Shown: positions 54,349 through 63,280 of the stretch, one piece after another
Numbering within the stretch: position 1 is the stretch's first letter
How the letters are laid out: the number at the start of each line of letters is the position of its first letter
NCBI GenBank assembly: GCA_963769045.1
Contig: CAVYKK010000028.1
Span: 186,001 to 250,000, forward strand
Origin: Methanocella_A sp963769045
GTDB lineage: Archaea > Halobacteriota > Methanocellia > Methanocellales > Methanocellaceae
Direction of reading: 5' to 3'
Length of the DNA stretch: 64,000 nt
The notes under the pieces: generated by a model
Told to the model about the DNA's origin: nothing
What the model saw: only the letters and a program-made list of their open reading frames with translations
The model's database searches: none
Translations under genes and position numbers: made by a program

Positions 54349-54801
54349 ATGAGCGAGTACGTGCCGGTCAACGTCAGGGGCGTCTACTTCGTCAGCACGA
54401 TCACCGGGCCGCAGGCCGTGGTTTTTTTGTCCGACAACGGCGACCGGATGGTGCCCATCTACATCGGCCCCGCGGAGGCGATCTCCATCGACATCGCGCT
54501 ACGAAAAGAGACGACACCGCGCCCGATGACACACGACCTCGTCAAGTCGATCATGGAAAACTTCAGCATTAACATCGACCGCATTATCATCGACGACCTG
54601 GACGAGCAGGTATTTTATGCGCGCCTCATGCTGCGGAACGGAGCCCGCGAGATCGAGATCGACGCCCGCCCGAGCGACTGTATCGCGCTGGCCGTCCGGT
54701 CGAACGCGCACATCTTCATCGAGCAGGGTATTCTGGATAAGGTTTCCATCGACAGGAAGGATATCGAGGCGGCGGGGAATATAGAGGACTTCTTCGAGTA
54801 A
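54349..54801 (+). CDS. Bifunctional nuclease-domain (DUF151) protein
   Basis: A 150-residue protein of the BFN/DUF151 family: PIYIGPAEAISIDIAL, PMTHDLVKSIMENF and the acidic ending IEIDARPSDCIALAVRSNAHIF. Related proteins in plants show DNase and RNase activity, and one in mycobacteria has been studied as a stress factor, but archaeal function is not established. Full domain length, no extra domain (bacterial forms often add UVR). A TATA-like TTATATAC lies near 54319-54326. Confidence 0.9.
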   Translation: MSEYVPVNVRGVYFVSTITGPQAVVFLSDNGDRMVPIYIGPAEAISIDIALRKETTPRPMTHDLVKSIMENFSINIDRIIIDDLDEQVFYARLMLRNGAREIEIDARPSDCIALAVRSNAHIFIEQGILDKVSIDRKDIEAAGNIEDFFE

Positions 54802-54827
54802 CCGCAGGCAACAGGCTGGTGCCGAAA

Positions 54828-54962
54828 GGACACAAAGGTTCACAAAGTGCACACAAAAGGGCGCCAAGACCTTTTTCTAATCATTCAAACATAGCCCTTT
54901 ACCGGTAAACCCTTCGCGTACCTTCGTGTACACTCTGTGAACCTTTGCGTCCAGACAGCGCA
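54828..54962. repeat. Imperfect inverted repeat
   Basis: The arm GGACACAAAGGTTCACAAAG (54828-54847) continues with TGCACAC, and its near reverse complement is at about 54927-54953 (GTGTACACTCTGTGAACC, then TTTGCGTCC). The loop holds GGGCGCCAAG. No coding sense. It lies between the DUF151 gene and the next orphan gene. Confidence 0.75.
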
Positions 54963-55034
54963 TGTGTTCCCGTAGATTACTTTCAATTAGCATAAACTAA
55001 AGGTTAAACTACTTATTCTCAGTATTATGAAAAT

Positions 55035-55844
55035 ATGTTTATACCCCTTAACACTGTCAAAGAAAACGGATGGCCCAACGTGCTTGCGATCGGTGACACG
55101 GCGAGCGTGTTCTTCCTGCTCAGCCTGCTTTCATCGTACAAGCTGAACATTTTTATTGCAGACACAGGCGTAGACGGCTCGTCGCCGTTGCAGTTCAGGC
55201 GGGGAGCGAAGAGCTCGCCGGATGTAGCCGCAGCGTACTACGACTTCTTCGACTCGCCCTACAGGATAGGTGCCGGCGTCCTGATGCGCATGGACCTGAT
55301 CATTTACACAATCGGCCGCGGCTATGTCGTCGGCTGGTCGAGACGATTGCGGGTCCCTTCTGTCTTCCTGAAGCGTCGCCCCGACGGTGCCATCTTCGAG
55401 GTGGAGGGCGCTATGCCCGAAGCAGGGAGCCTTACGGGCTGTCGCACGCCGGAAGGCGCCATCTCGGCGTTGCTGCTTGGGCTCGTCGACGCGGCGAAAC
55501 AGGGCCGTTACCGGGAATCCGCCTCCATCGTGACCATCGACAGCGACGGACATGGCCGCATCTACCCTCCGTCAGAGCGCAAGCCTATGGCACGGATAGT
55601 CCCCGAAGAGACAACATACAGTGCCTGGGACAGCATCGTGGAAGTGCTCGGGCCCGAGGAGAGCATCGTCATCGACCGACCAGATGCCAGCGGCCCGATG
55701 AGGGTATCCGCCAGCATGTCCCCCGGGCCGAAGCTGATCGAGCTGGGCGTTCCCGAGTTGCATATATTGAAGGTCAACGGGCCGAAAGAGCGGTACATCG
55801 AGCTCACCGGCGATGCAACACGCGTCTTCGACGGTGCGCTATGA
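55035..55844 (+). CDS. Protein of unknown function
   Basis: A 269-residue soluble protein. The N-terminal third looks Rossmann-like: NVLAIGDTASVFFLLSLLS, then NIFIADTGVDG. A middle segment has GRGYVVGWSRRLRVPSVFL and a C-terminal part alternates strands and short helices (EESIVIDRPDASGPMRV, LGVPELHILKVNG). No known family or catalytic motif was recognised. The gene stands alone between two inverted repeats. Start MFIPLNTVK lies behind an A/T-rich promoter. Confidence 0.65.
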   Translation: MFIPLNTVKENGWPNVLAIGDTASVFFLLSLLSSYKLNIFIADTGVDGSSPLQFRRGAKSSPDVAAAYYDFFDSPYRIGAGVLMRMDLIIYTIGRGYVVGWSRRLRVPSVFLKRRPDGAIFEVEGAMPEAGSLTGCRTPEGAISALLLGLVDAAKQGRYRESASIVTIDSDGHGRIYPPSERKPMARIVPEETTYSAWDSIVEVLGPEESIVIDRPDASGPMRVSASMSPGPKLIELGVPELHILKVNGPKERYIELTGDATRVFDGAL

Positions 55845-55852
55845 TCTAAGCC

Positions 55853-56078
55853 GCCAAGGGAGCCAAGAAGAGACACCAAGACGCCACTTAGAGCCGAAAG
55901 ACACCAAGACGCCAAGCCATTTTTTAGATTCAAGTCGCCAGGATGCCAAGCCAATGTCTGTCTATAAATAATGGCTCTATATAACCTGGCGTCTTAAATT
56001 AAAAATCACTTGGCGCCTTGGCGCCTTCAAACCCTAAGTGGCGTCTTGGCGTCTCTTCTTGGCGACTTGGCGTCTTAA
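55853..56078. repeat. Long imperfect inverted repeat built from GCCAAG phrases
   Basis: The left arm has CCAAGAAGAGACACCAAGAC followed by GCCACTTA (55862-55889). The right arm carries its complement TAAGTGGCGTCTTGGCGTCT and CTTCTTGG (56035-56062). Several further GACGCCAAG/CTTGGCGTC phrases lie inside, and A/T-rich sequence fills the centre (about 55920-56010). It could form a long stem. It sits between convergent genes. Confidence 0.8.
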
Positions 56079-56079
56079 T

Positions 56080-56604
56080 TCAAAGCCCGTGGGCGATGTC
56101 GGCGACGCGGTCGAGCAGTGCGTCGATGCCCTGGCCGGTGCCTGCCGAGACGGGCATCACGATGGCCCCGTCCCCGGCTTCACTGGCGACCAGGTCGAGC
56201 GAGGCGCCGGGCAGGTCCATTTTGCTGGCGAGGACGATGCATGGGATGCCGTGCGCTTTCAACTCTGTATGCATCTGCTTTTCGAAGGCAGTCATGCCGC
56301 GGGTAGCGTCGGAGACGACCAGCCCGGCGTGCAGCCCGAAAGCGACTACTTCGCGCGCCACCTCGAAGCGCTCCTGCCCGGGGGTGCCGTAGAAATAGAT
56401 CTTAATGCCCCGATGCTCCCGGATGCCCAGGTCCAGCGCTACGGTAGTGGTGCCGACCTTCTGGGGAGCTTCGGTCAGGTGGATGCGAGGGTCGATGGCC
56501 CGGACGAGCGACGTCTTCCCGGAGTGGTAGGAGCCGAAGACAACGACCTTGGCCCGCAGCTCGTCGTCATGCCGGTTAAGATGATCAGAGTAGTGCTCGA
56601 ACAT
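56080..56604 (-). CDS. Small Ras/Arf-like GTPase
   Basis: About 174 residues. P-loop GSYHSGKTSLV, switch-II GTPGQERFEVA and a Lys-Met-Asp base-recognition motif (ASKMDLPG) are present, giving a complete G-domain like those of archaeal Arf/Rab-like proteins. QERF is the Ras-type sequence with the catalytic Gln. It may act in cell polarity or signalling in the manner of MglA. No membrane anchor. The ATG at 56604 is chosen because GGGATGG lies in front of it. Confidence 0.87.
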   Translation of the reverse strand: MFEHYSDHLNRHDDELRAKVVVFGSYHSGKTSLVRAIDPRIHLTEAPQKVGTTTVALDLGIREHRGIKIYFYGTPGQERFEVAREVVAFGLHAGLVVSDATRGMTAFEKQMHTELKAHGIPCIVLASKMDLPGASLDLVASEAGDGAIVMPVSAGTGQGIDALLDRVADIAHGL

Positions 56605-56722
56605 TAAGTACATCCATCCCAACCAGAGATTTGTCTCGCAGGACATAACCTTTGTCGTGTACGTGGGGAGGAAGTCAGGTGCTCCAACAAATTGATATAC
56701 CTATAGTATTGATTTATGGCAC

Positions 56723-57445
56723 ATGAGTCCCCGCTTCGGCACCTCCGAGCTTATAGACATTTTCGTCTCATTCATCGTCCTTACCATAGCGTTCTCTATC
56801 AGGGGAGGGTTCGGGTCGTTCAGCATGCCGGAAGCGGATATCCTGGTCATCACGGCGGTCGGTGTCGGCACCGGCTTCATGCTGCATGAGCTGGCGCACA
56901 AGTTCGTGGCCCAGCGCTATGGCTACTGGGCCGAGTATAAGGCAAGCCCCATGGGACTGATCTTCACCGTCGTCATGGCGGCGATGTTCGGGTTCGTGTT
57001 CGCGGCGCCGGGGGCCGTCATGATACGCAAGCTCGGCGGCAATTACGACGGCGGCAACTTCACCGCGCCGCAGTCGACCTATACGCCGGACGACGACCGC
57101 TACTGGGACGCCTACGACGTCAAGACCGGCGGGGAAGAAGGAAAGATCGCGGTAGCCGGGCCTGTTACCAATGTCCTGCTGGCAGGGTTCTTCTTTGCGG
57201 CATTCATGGCATTGCTGACCATGCCGAACATGGACCTGATCTTTTTACGGGCGGCGTTCTATGCGATGTACATCAACATCTTCCTGGCTGCGTTCAACAT
57301 GATACCGTTCGGCCCGCTTGACGGTGCCAAGGTCTTAAAATCCAGCCCGCTGATGTGGGGCATCATAGGTCTGCCGGCGATCATCGTCACGCTGATACTG
57401 ATGTTCAGGATAGACCTGTTCTACAATATCATCGGCATGGTCTGA
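56723..57445 (+). CDS. M50/site-2-protease-like membrane metalloprotease
   Basis: A 240-residue protein with about six helices. The zinc motif HELAH is in FMLHELAHKFVAQRYG (about 53-68) and the third ligand region is NMIPFGPLDGAKV (about 195-207). Such proteases cleave within or near membranes, often as regulators. No PDZ or CBS domain is visible. It ends one base before the end of the convergent polD gene. Confidence 0.88.
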   Translation: MSPRFGTSELIDIFVSFIVLTIAFSIRGGFGSFSMPEADILVITAVGVGTGFMLHELAHKFVAQRYGYWAEYKASPMGLIFTVVMAAMFGFVFAAPGAVMIRKLGGNYDGGNFTAPQSTYTPDDDRYWDAYDVKTGGEEGKIAVAGPVTNVLLAGFFFAAFMALLTMPNMDLIFLRAAFYAMYINIFLAAFNMIPFGPLDGAKVLKSSPLMWGIIGLPAIIVTLILMFRIDLFYNIIGMV

Positions 57446-60400
57446 TTACATAAAGTCTGACAGGCCCATCTGCTTGCTTTTATCGTTTTCAAAAAGGCTC
57501 TGGATCGACAGGTTCAGCAGCTCGAGCCGCTGGATCGTATAACTCGATACGCCGTACTCCTTCGCGATAGCGAGGGAGACCTCCATGTACTTGGTCACCG
57601 CGCCCTCGTGGACGGTCAGGATGACCCGTCCGCCGCCGCACTTCGGGCACGTGCCCGTCAACGGAGGCCTGCGGTATTTGGCGCCGCATTTCACACAGCG
57701 CATCTGCTGCGTCGAAAAAGCGCGCAGGTTGCCGATCAGGTCTGGCAGAAAGTGTGAGTTGATCACCCGCTCGGCGACGTCCCTTTCGTCGACCGCCCGG
57801 ATACGGCGGCCGAGCTGGAGCTGTGCCCGCAGCTTGTCCTCCATCGAGCCCAGCGTCTTGTACGCCGAGTTGGCCGGCCCGGCCGCGATGTCGCTGGTGC
57901 CGTGAGTGAACATGAAGCCCTCGTACTGCGCAGGCGTGCCCAGTCGCTTCGACACGAGGTCTATGGCCTTCTCAAGGTCCTTGGGCGTCTTCATCTCCCG
58001 CGTGGCGAGGTAGAACTCTCTCGGGTAGCGGGCCATGACGTCGATGTTGTGGGACTCTTTGTCGATCTCCTTCGGGTCTATCCGCATGGTGAGCACCAGA
58101 GGTGCGTCCATCCGTCCGCCTCTGCGGTCCGGCAGGTAAGAGCGCGAGAAATTGAGGAGGCCGTCCATGAGCATCATCACACAATCCTCATCACCGTCGC
58201 AGTTGCGCCTTTTGGCCGCGTGGAAGAACGGGTGGGCATACCCGGCCGAGGCGCCGGTAAAGCCGAGGATGCGTCCGAGAACGCCTGCGGACGTGTGCGG
58301 CGCCAGGCCGATCACGAGCTGGCCGATCAGGTCGGCCTCCTTCGCGGCATTGTAGAAGCGCGGCAGGCCGTAGTACTTTTCCAGCAGGTCGTCGAGGAAA
58401 TTGCAGACCTTGATGAGATATCCGGAGCAGTCGTGGGACAGGACGATGTCCTGCACCCTGAGCTCGACCACCTGTTCCGGGGAAGTGAGCGGGTTGCCGT
58501 AGACATCCTTTTCGTATCCCAGCTCCCGTGCCTTCTCCACTGTCAGGCCGATTTCCCGGGGGATAAAGTGGGTGAGGGGCACGTCACTCAGGTCATAGCG
58601 TATCGTGCCGTCCTTGAACACGAACACCTCGTGCTTGGCCCGCAGTATGCCCTTTTCTAGCGGCTCTGGCGTCTTGTCCTTAGAGATCAGCCCCTGCACG
58701 CCTTTCAGCGACTCGAAGTTGCCACGCTCGCCCACGCGCTTCAGCGCCGCGGCATAGAGGCTTTTGATATCTATTTTGGTGGGCGCATAGGACGCTCCCG
58801 GCTTGTGGCACCGGGGACAGTCGCCGGCGAACCCGTAGATCCTGCACTCGTGGCAGCCGTACAGCGGGAGGGTATGGCCTCCGCATTCGCACCTGCTCTG
58901 GAAGGTCCTCTTGCCACATGCCTCGCAGGCACGCAGGCCGATCTCGATGCTGATCTCGCCGATCCTGTCGTTCATCGACTTGCTGTACGCGCTGGCGTCC
59001 TGCAGCGACCGGTGGATGCCGCCGGCCTCGCCCACCGGGAACAGCACGTGCACCGGCGGCTTCATCTCGCGAAGCTTGCTCTTCTCCGGCCTGCCCATGC
59101 GGGCACCTATCCTGACCGGGGCCCGCTCCATGACCGTGACGCCGCTCAGCGCAGAGATCGCCTTGCAGGGATGATGCGAGTCCAGGCCTGCATAGGCATC
59201 CTTATTCTTCATGGTCAGATCGGGGTTCAGGCCGAGACACCTGCAGAGGACCAGGGTCTCCTCCGCCGGGACAATCACGACATTTTCCCGCAGCTTATGC
59301 GGGATTAAAAGCACTTCCAGCGACCGTTTGGTAACGGGCTCCAACGGCAGCTTTAGCTGGCCTTCCTCGATCGAACCGTTCGTGCTGACATAGCTGGCAA
59401 GATGCACGATCTCGTCGAGTTTCAGGTCGTGCCACATATATGTATAATCAGGGTGCAAAGGCACGCCATACTTCTCTGACACTGCGAACGCCTCTGCCGC
59501 GGAGGATATCCCGACGGCGTCCTGCGTCTTCTCCTTCAGATCCTGCTCCCACCACTCCACGACGTACGGCGAGGGCACCAGCGTGTGGTTGTTCTCCAGG
59601 AAGTCGCCGAAGTTGATGATGAACTCGCCGTTGTCCAGTATCTCCGAGACGTCGGGCCGGAGCCTCCTGGCCTCCGCCACATCCCCGATCCGGACCACGT
59701 CGCCGTTGATCAGCTTTACGGTGGGGCCTTCGAGGCTGTCCACCGGGACCATGGCCGCCGCCTTGCCCGGACGCTCCACCTTGAGCTGGGTACCCGTGGC
59801 GATGAAGTCGTCCATGATGACCATCGAGGCCGGATGGATACCGGCAGTCGCGAAGCCGGTGTTCCGGGAGCGGCCATAACGGAGCCGGAATCCGCCTGCC
59901 CGGGACGGGTGGCCGAATACGGGCCTTCCTGCGATCAAATCGATCAGGAACTTGTCCTTCGGCTTGACTTTCTTCTCGTCATCGTCAGAGGAAGCGGCAG
60001 GCTTAGAACCTGCAATGATCTTGTCCAGGAACTCCCAGCCGTCGAACTTGAGCTTGTCCACGTGCTTCTTCACTTTGGGCGCCTTGAGGATGATGCCCTC
60101 TGCAATGACCAGCGCTATGCCGCCACGGACCCGGTTCGTCCCTACCCGCTCCAGGTCGCGATAGCCCTGCACCTCAGCTTCCTCCGTGGGCTCGCCGTCC
60201 ACACAGATAGGACAGTTCCGCACTATGAGCCGGATCTCCTCGTCGCTGGGCGTGTACTGCAGGCCTGCTTCCTGCTGGTACAGGGCGATCTCTTCCACGT
60301 AGCGCTCGACCTCCTTGTCCCGGGGCCTGTACGGCGCCAGCCCGACCTTACGCCGGACATAGTCCGCGGCCAGCACAGCCAGCGCTTCCGCTGTACCACC

Positions 60401-60862
60401 GGCGCTCCGGATGGGCCCGGCGAAAAAGACCTTGATGTACTGGGAGCCGTCATCGTTGGTGCCAAGCGAAACTTCCGAGATGCCTTCCAGCGGCGCAGCT
60501 ACCACGCCTTCGGTGAGTACCGCCACTGCCGTCCTGATGGCGCACTGGATAGCTTCGACCTGGTTGTCAAACTTGCCCACGATGCCTGCTGCGACATCGG
60601 CGGCCACCTGCAGCGACGCCTCTTCACGGGACATCTTCTCCTCGCAGTGGCGGATGTGCGTGGCCAGCCCTTTGACGCCCATGAGCACCTCGACACGGTC
60701 GGCCAGGTCGGCTGCCGAGGGCACCTCGACTTCCAGCGACGGGTCGTAGCCCTGTGCCCGCGCGGCTTCGGCTATGGCACGGCAATGGCTCAGCCCGGAC
60801 TCAAGCGTATCAAAATAGGCTTCCTGTGCTTCGCTCACCTTCGGCGCCATACTCAATACCAT
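57446..60862 (-). CDS. polC: DNA polymerase D large subunit (DP2)
   Basis: About 1138 residues, catalytic subunit of the euryarchaeal replicative polymerase. The catalytic NCDGDEDCVMMLMDG stretch is intact. Zinc modules appear at CEACGKRTFQSRCECGG / CHECRIYG / CPRCHKPG and CVKCGAKYRRPP / CPKCGGG. The extreme C-terminus KQMGLSDFM resembles a PCNA-interaction (PIP) box. No intein is inserted. The start at 60862 is preferred because the upstream frame to 60946 is not conserved-looking. The gene is divergent from a DEDD exonuclease gene (61007). Confidence 0.95.
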   Translation of the reverse strand: MVLSMAPKVSEAQEAYFDTLESGLSHCRAIAEAARAQGYDPSLEVEVPSAADLADRVEVLMGVKGLATHIRHCEEKMSREEASLQVAADVAAGIVGKFDNQVEAIQCAIRTAVAVLTEGVVAAPLEGISEVSLGTNDDGSQYIKVFFAGPIRSAGGTAEALAVLAADYVRRKVGLAPYRPRDKEVERYVEEIALYQQEAGLQYTPSDEEIRLIVRNCPICVDGEPTEEAEVQGYRDLERVGTNRVRGGIALVIAEGIILKAPKVKKHVDKLKFDGWEFLDKIIAGSKPAASSDDDEKKVKPKDKFLIDLIAGRPVFGHPSRAGGFRLRYGRSRNTGFATAGIHPASMVIMDDFIATGTQLKVERPGKAAAMVPVDSLEGPTVKLINGDVVRIGDVAEARRLRPDVSEILDNGEFIINFGDFLENNHTLVPSPYVVEWWEQDLKEKTQDAVGISSAAEAFAVSEKYGVPLHPDYTYMWHDLKLDEIVHLASYVSTNGSIEEGQLKLPLEPVTKRSLEVLLIPHKLRENVVIVPAEETLVLCRCLGLNPDLTMKNKDAYAGLDSHHPCKAISALSGVTVMERAPVRIGARMGRPEKSKLREMKPPVHVLFPVGEAGGIHRSLQDASAYSKSMNDRIGEISIEIGLRACEACGKRTFQSRCECGGHTLPLYGCHECRIYGFAGDCPRCHKPGASYAPTKIDIKSLYAAALKRVGERGNFESLKGVQGLISKDKTPEPLEKGILRAKHEVFVFKDGTIRYDLSDVPLTHFIPREIGLTVEKARELGYEKDVYGNPLTSPEQVVELRVQDIVLSHDCSGYLIKVCNFLDDLLEKYYGLPRFYNAAKEADLIGQLVIGLAPHTSAGVLGRILGFTGASAGYAHPFFHAAKRRNCDGDEDCVMMLMDGLLNFSRSYLPDRRGGRMDAPLVLTMRIDPKEIDKESHNIDVMARYPREFYLATREMKTPKDLEKAIDLVSKRLGTPAQYEGFMFTHGTSDIAAGPANSAYKTLGSMEDKLRAQLQLGRRIRAVDERDVAERVINSHFLPDLIGNLRAFSTQQMRCVKCGAKYRRPPLTGTCPKCGGGRVILTVHEGAVTKYMEVSLAIAKEYGVSSYTIQRLELLNLSIQSLFENDKSKQMGLSDFM

Positions 60863-61006
60863 AACATTGCCCGCTAAGAAATAGGTTTTGACAGGAAAGC
60901 GCTTGTTGAATCCAGACGTAAAAAAGTCCTCATGGAAATTGTGCAATCGGTTAGTCTTTTATCTGTTGTATAGCCATGTAATATCAGTAAAAGCAAGGGA
61001 CATGGC

Positions 61007-61576
61007 ATGGTAACGTTTGGAGTCATCGATACCGAGACAACGGGCCTGGGTAAGTTCGACCGGCGCTGCCCGAGAGACGACGACTTTGCCATCAGCATCG
61101 GACTGGTTGTCGCCGACGCCGACCTGGACCGCATGCGGCTGAAATGCACGGACTGCATGTACTCGCTCATCCGGATACCCGACCCCTCGCGATCGAACGA
61201 CACTTTTCATATCCACGGGATAGATGCCGGCCGGGTGGCCGGTGCCCCGGCGCCGCAGGACGTCTGCGCCTCCATCCTCGCAATGCAGGAACGCCACGGC
61301 TTCGATGTGGCCGCCGCGTGGAACCACAGCTTCGACCGGTATTTCGTGGACCGCCTCTTCAGCCTGTCAGATCTCAAGCAGCCGAAGTGGGACTGGCTGG
61401 AGCTTCAACCCGTGCCTTATGCAAAGCTGGACCACCACGTGCAGACGGTGAGCCATGAGGCCGTCAAGGGGCTACCGGCGCATAATGCGCTTTATGACAG
61501 TGTCAGGGCACTTGGTGTCTTTGCGGACAGGAAAGGATTCGACCTGGATTTATCGCCCATCGCGAGCAAGCTCTAG
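61007..61576 (+). CDS. DnaQ-like (DEDDh-type) 3'-5' exonuclease
   Basis: A 189-residue exonuclease: Exo I motif VIDTETTGLG at the start, Exo II near AAWNHSFDRYFVDR and Exo III ending LPAHNALYDSVRALG, with the His and Asp of DEDDh. The protein is short, with no extra domain, like epsilon-type proofreading subunits. PolD has its own exonuclease on DP1, so this could provide repair or RNA-primer trimming. It is divergent from polC, sharing a 140-bp region. Confidence 0.85.
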   Translation: MVTFGVIDTETTGLGKFDRRCPRDDDFAISIGLVVADADLDRMRLKCTDCMYSLIRIPDPSRSNDTFHIHGIDAGRVAGAPAPQDVCASILAMQERHGFDVAAAWNHSFDRYFVDRLFSLSDLKQPKWDWLELQPVPYAKLDHHVQTVSHEAVKGLPAHNALYDSVRALGVFADRKGFDLDLSPIASKL

Positions 61577-61667
61577 GATACAATGGCGATCTATATTATA
61601 ATAGAAGTGGAAATTAATATCTGACTGTCTGCAAGTAAAGTGCAGCAAATTCAATATGGTGATACTT

Positions 61668-62207
61668 ATGGCTAAAGCTTCGCACGAGAAACACAAGGAA
61701 AAGGCCGAGGGAAAGAAGTACACAGTGGCCGTTATCACGGTAAGCACCTCCAGGTTCGAGAAATACGGCAACTCCGCGAAGCCGGGCGACTGCGAGGACG
61801 AGTCAGGGCAGATCATCATCGACCTGCTGGAAAAGGCCGGACACAAGACAGCCTACTGGCTGCTGAAGGACAACCTGCTCGACATCGAGACCACCCTCCT
61901 GGAGATGCTGGAGCGTGCCGACGCCGCCATCCTGTGCGGCGGAACGGGGCTGACGGCCAGCGACGTGACCATCGAGGCGGTAACGCCCCTGCTGGAGAAG
62001 ACCATCCCCGGTTTCGGCGAGCTGTTCCGCCTCAAGAGCTACGAGGAGATCGGCACCGCCAGCGTCCTTTCCCGGGCCACGGCCGGCGCGATCAAGGGCA
62101 GGGCGGTCTTCTGCATCCCGGGATCACCTAATGCCGCCAGGCTGGCCGTCTCGGAGATTATCGCACCGGAGCTCGGCCACATCGTCTCGCACATCCGGAC
62201 GCACTGA
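61668..62207 (+). CDS. moaB: Molybdenum cofactor biosynthesis protein MoaB/MogA
   Basis: A 179-residue MoCF-domain enzyme: VAVITVSTSRFEKYGNS, AILCGGTGLTASDVTIEA, and GRAVFCIPGSPNAARLAV. It adenylates molybdopterin before metal insertion (Mo or W). The start at 61668 follows GGTGAT. With mobA at 50.4-51.0 kb it serves the tungsten/molybdenum pterin cofactor of the formyl-methanofuran pathway. Confidence 0.92.
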   Translation: MAKASHEKHKEKAEGKKYTVAVITVSTSRFEKYGNSAKPGDCEDESGQIIIDLLEKAGHKTAYWLLKDNLLDIETTLLEMLERADAAILCGGTGLTASDVTIEAVTPLLEKTIPGFGELFRLKSYEEIGTASVLSRATAGAIKGRAVFCIPGSPNAARLAVSEIIAPELGHIVSHIRTH

Positions 62208-62612
62208 GGTATCCTGGCTGCGCATAGCGGTACGCCGGGCACGGCTTAAAGGCCGCAGAGAACGCCGTTTCCTTTTAAACATGGCTAAGCGTAAAACATA
62301 AAATAATCTGCGCTCCTTTGGAAAACAATTCCGAATCGACGACGGCTATGCCCGCCGGTCCACGCGTGCGCGCGGGCGCCGGGGACAGCCAGCGACGAAT
62401 GGCCCGGCCCGTTTTTCATACTCTTATACCTGACCAGGGCCCTGATCATCAGCCGACTCTCTGCGGCCTTTAACTGTTCCAGACGTTCCTTGTCGCTAGC
62501 ACAGGCAATGCAGGGTATCAGGCCCGGACATTATCGATGGACTATGGTGATCATGTGCCGGTATCGAAGGGCATAAATATCCATAGGCTGACTTTATTCA
62601 GAGGGATGGCTT
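62208..62612. other. Intergenic region with alternating CG tract and promoter
   Basis: A GC-rich alternating tract (CCACGCGTGCGCGCGGGCGCC in two halves, about 62360-62380) lies in its middle, and a CATAAATAT promoter-like box at 62572-62580 near its right end. No gene was seen. The phrase GAAGGGCATAAATA also occurs upstream of the second DUF998 gene. Confidence 0.5.
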
Positions 62613-63212
62613 CTGGACAGCGGGAAGGTGAGGAAGATCGGCGGCTACTGCGGCATCGCTGCTATCGCTGTCTACCTGCTGGGCACTATAGTGGCGGCCA
62701 TACAATACCCGGAGCCGTTCAGCCCGTTTACCGTTCTGATCAGCAACCTCGGGAACTATGTCGGCAACCCCTCGGGCGCCATCTATTATAACGGAGGCGC
62801 GGTCATCGCCGGCGTGCTGCTGGCGCTTTTCTTCGTCAGTATCGGGCCCTGGTACGACATTGCTAAGAATAGTAAATTTTTCTACATCGGCGCAGAGCTG
62901 TTCGGGATCGCCCTGGCGCTGGGCATGGTCATGCAGGCTGTCTATTCACAGGACACGCCCCTGCACCGGCCGTGGTCTACCGTCTGCTTCCTTTCGCTGT
63001 TGACCATGTTGCTTCTCGCTAACGTGGCACTGTTCAATAACCCGAAGTTCAACCGGCTGATCGGCTACTATGGCTTTATCGCGGCACTCGCGAACCTTGC
63101 GTTCATGGTGCTATATGCGCTGGACAGCTCGCCGTTCATTCTGGAATGGATAGCCGTCTACGCCGGGTTGCTCTGGGTACTGCTGCTTTCTATAAACGCA
63201 CAGAGCACGTAA
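62613..63212 (+). CDS. DUF998-family membrane protein, copy 1, apparent CTG start
   Basis: About 199 residues, six helices. The protein begins (M)DSGKVRKIGGYCGIAA if the CTG at 62613 is used, with a GAGGG ribosome site 7 bases upstream (62601-62605). The first standard start in frame is GTG at 62628 (MRKIGGYCG), which has no ribosome site; a stop lies just above. Stretches NLGNYVGNPSGAIYYNGG and NPKFNRLIGYYG are typical of DUF998-like proteins. Function unknown. A close paralogue follows directly. Confidence 0.75.
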   Translation: MDSGKVRKIGGYCGIAAIAVYLLGTIVAAIQYPEPFSPFTVLISNLGNYVGNPSGAIYYNGGAVIAGVLLALFFVSIGPWYDIAKNSKFFYIGAELFGIALALGMVMQAVYSQDTPLHRPWSTVCFLSLLTMLLLANVALFNNPKFNRLIGYYGFIAALANLAFMVLYALDSSPFILEWIAVYAGLLWVLLLSINAQST

Positions 63213-63280
63213 CGCTTCCCATAGTAAGGGCTGCGAAGGGCATAAATAGCCGCAAAAGTATCTATTGCAGAGGGATCGCC

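Noticed and set aside
57446..60862. Intein in polC
   Set aside because: The protein is of normal intein-free length, and the usual insertion region is continuous.
59585..60877. 430-codon open frame opposite polC
   Set aside because: Shadow of the polymerase gene; no motif or ribosome site.
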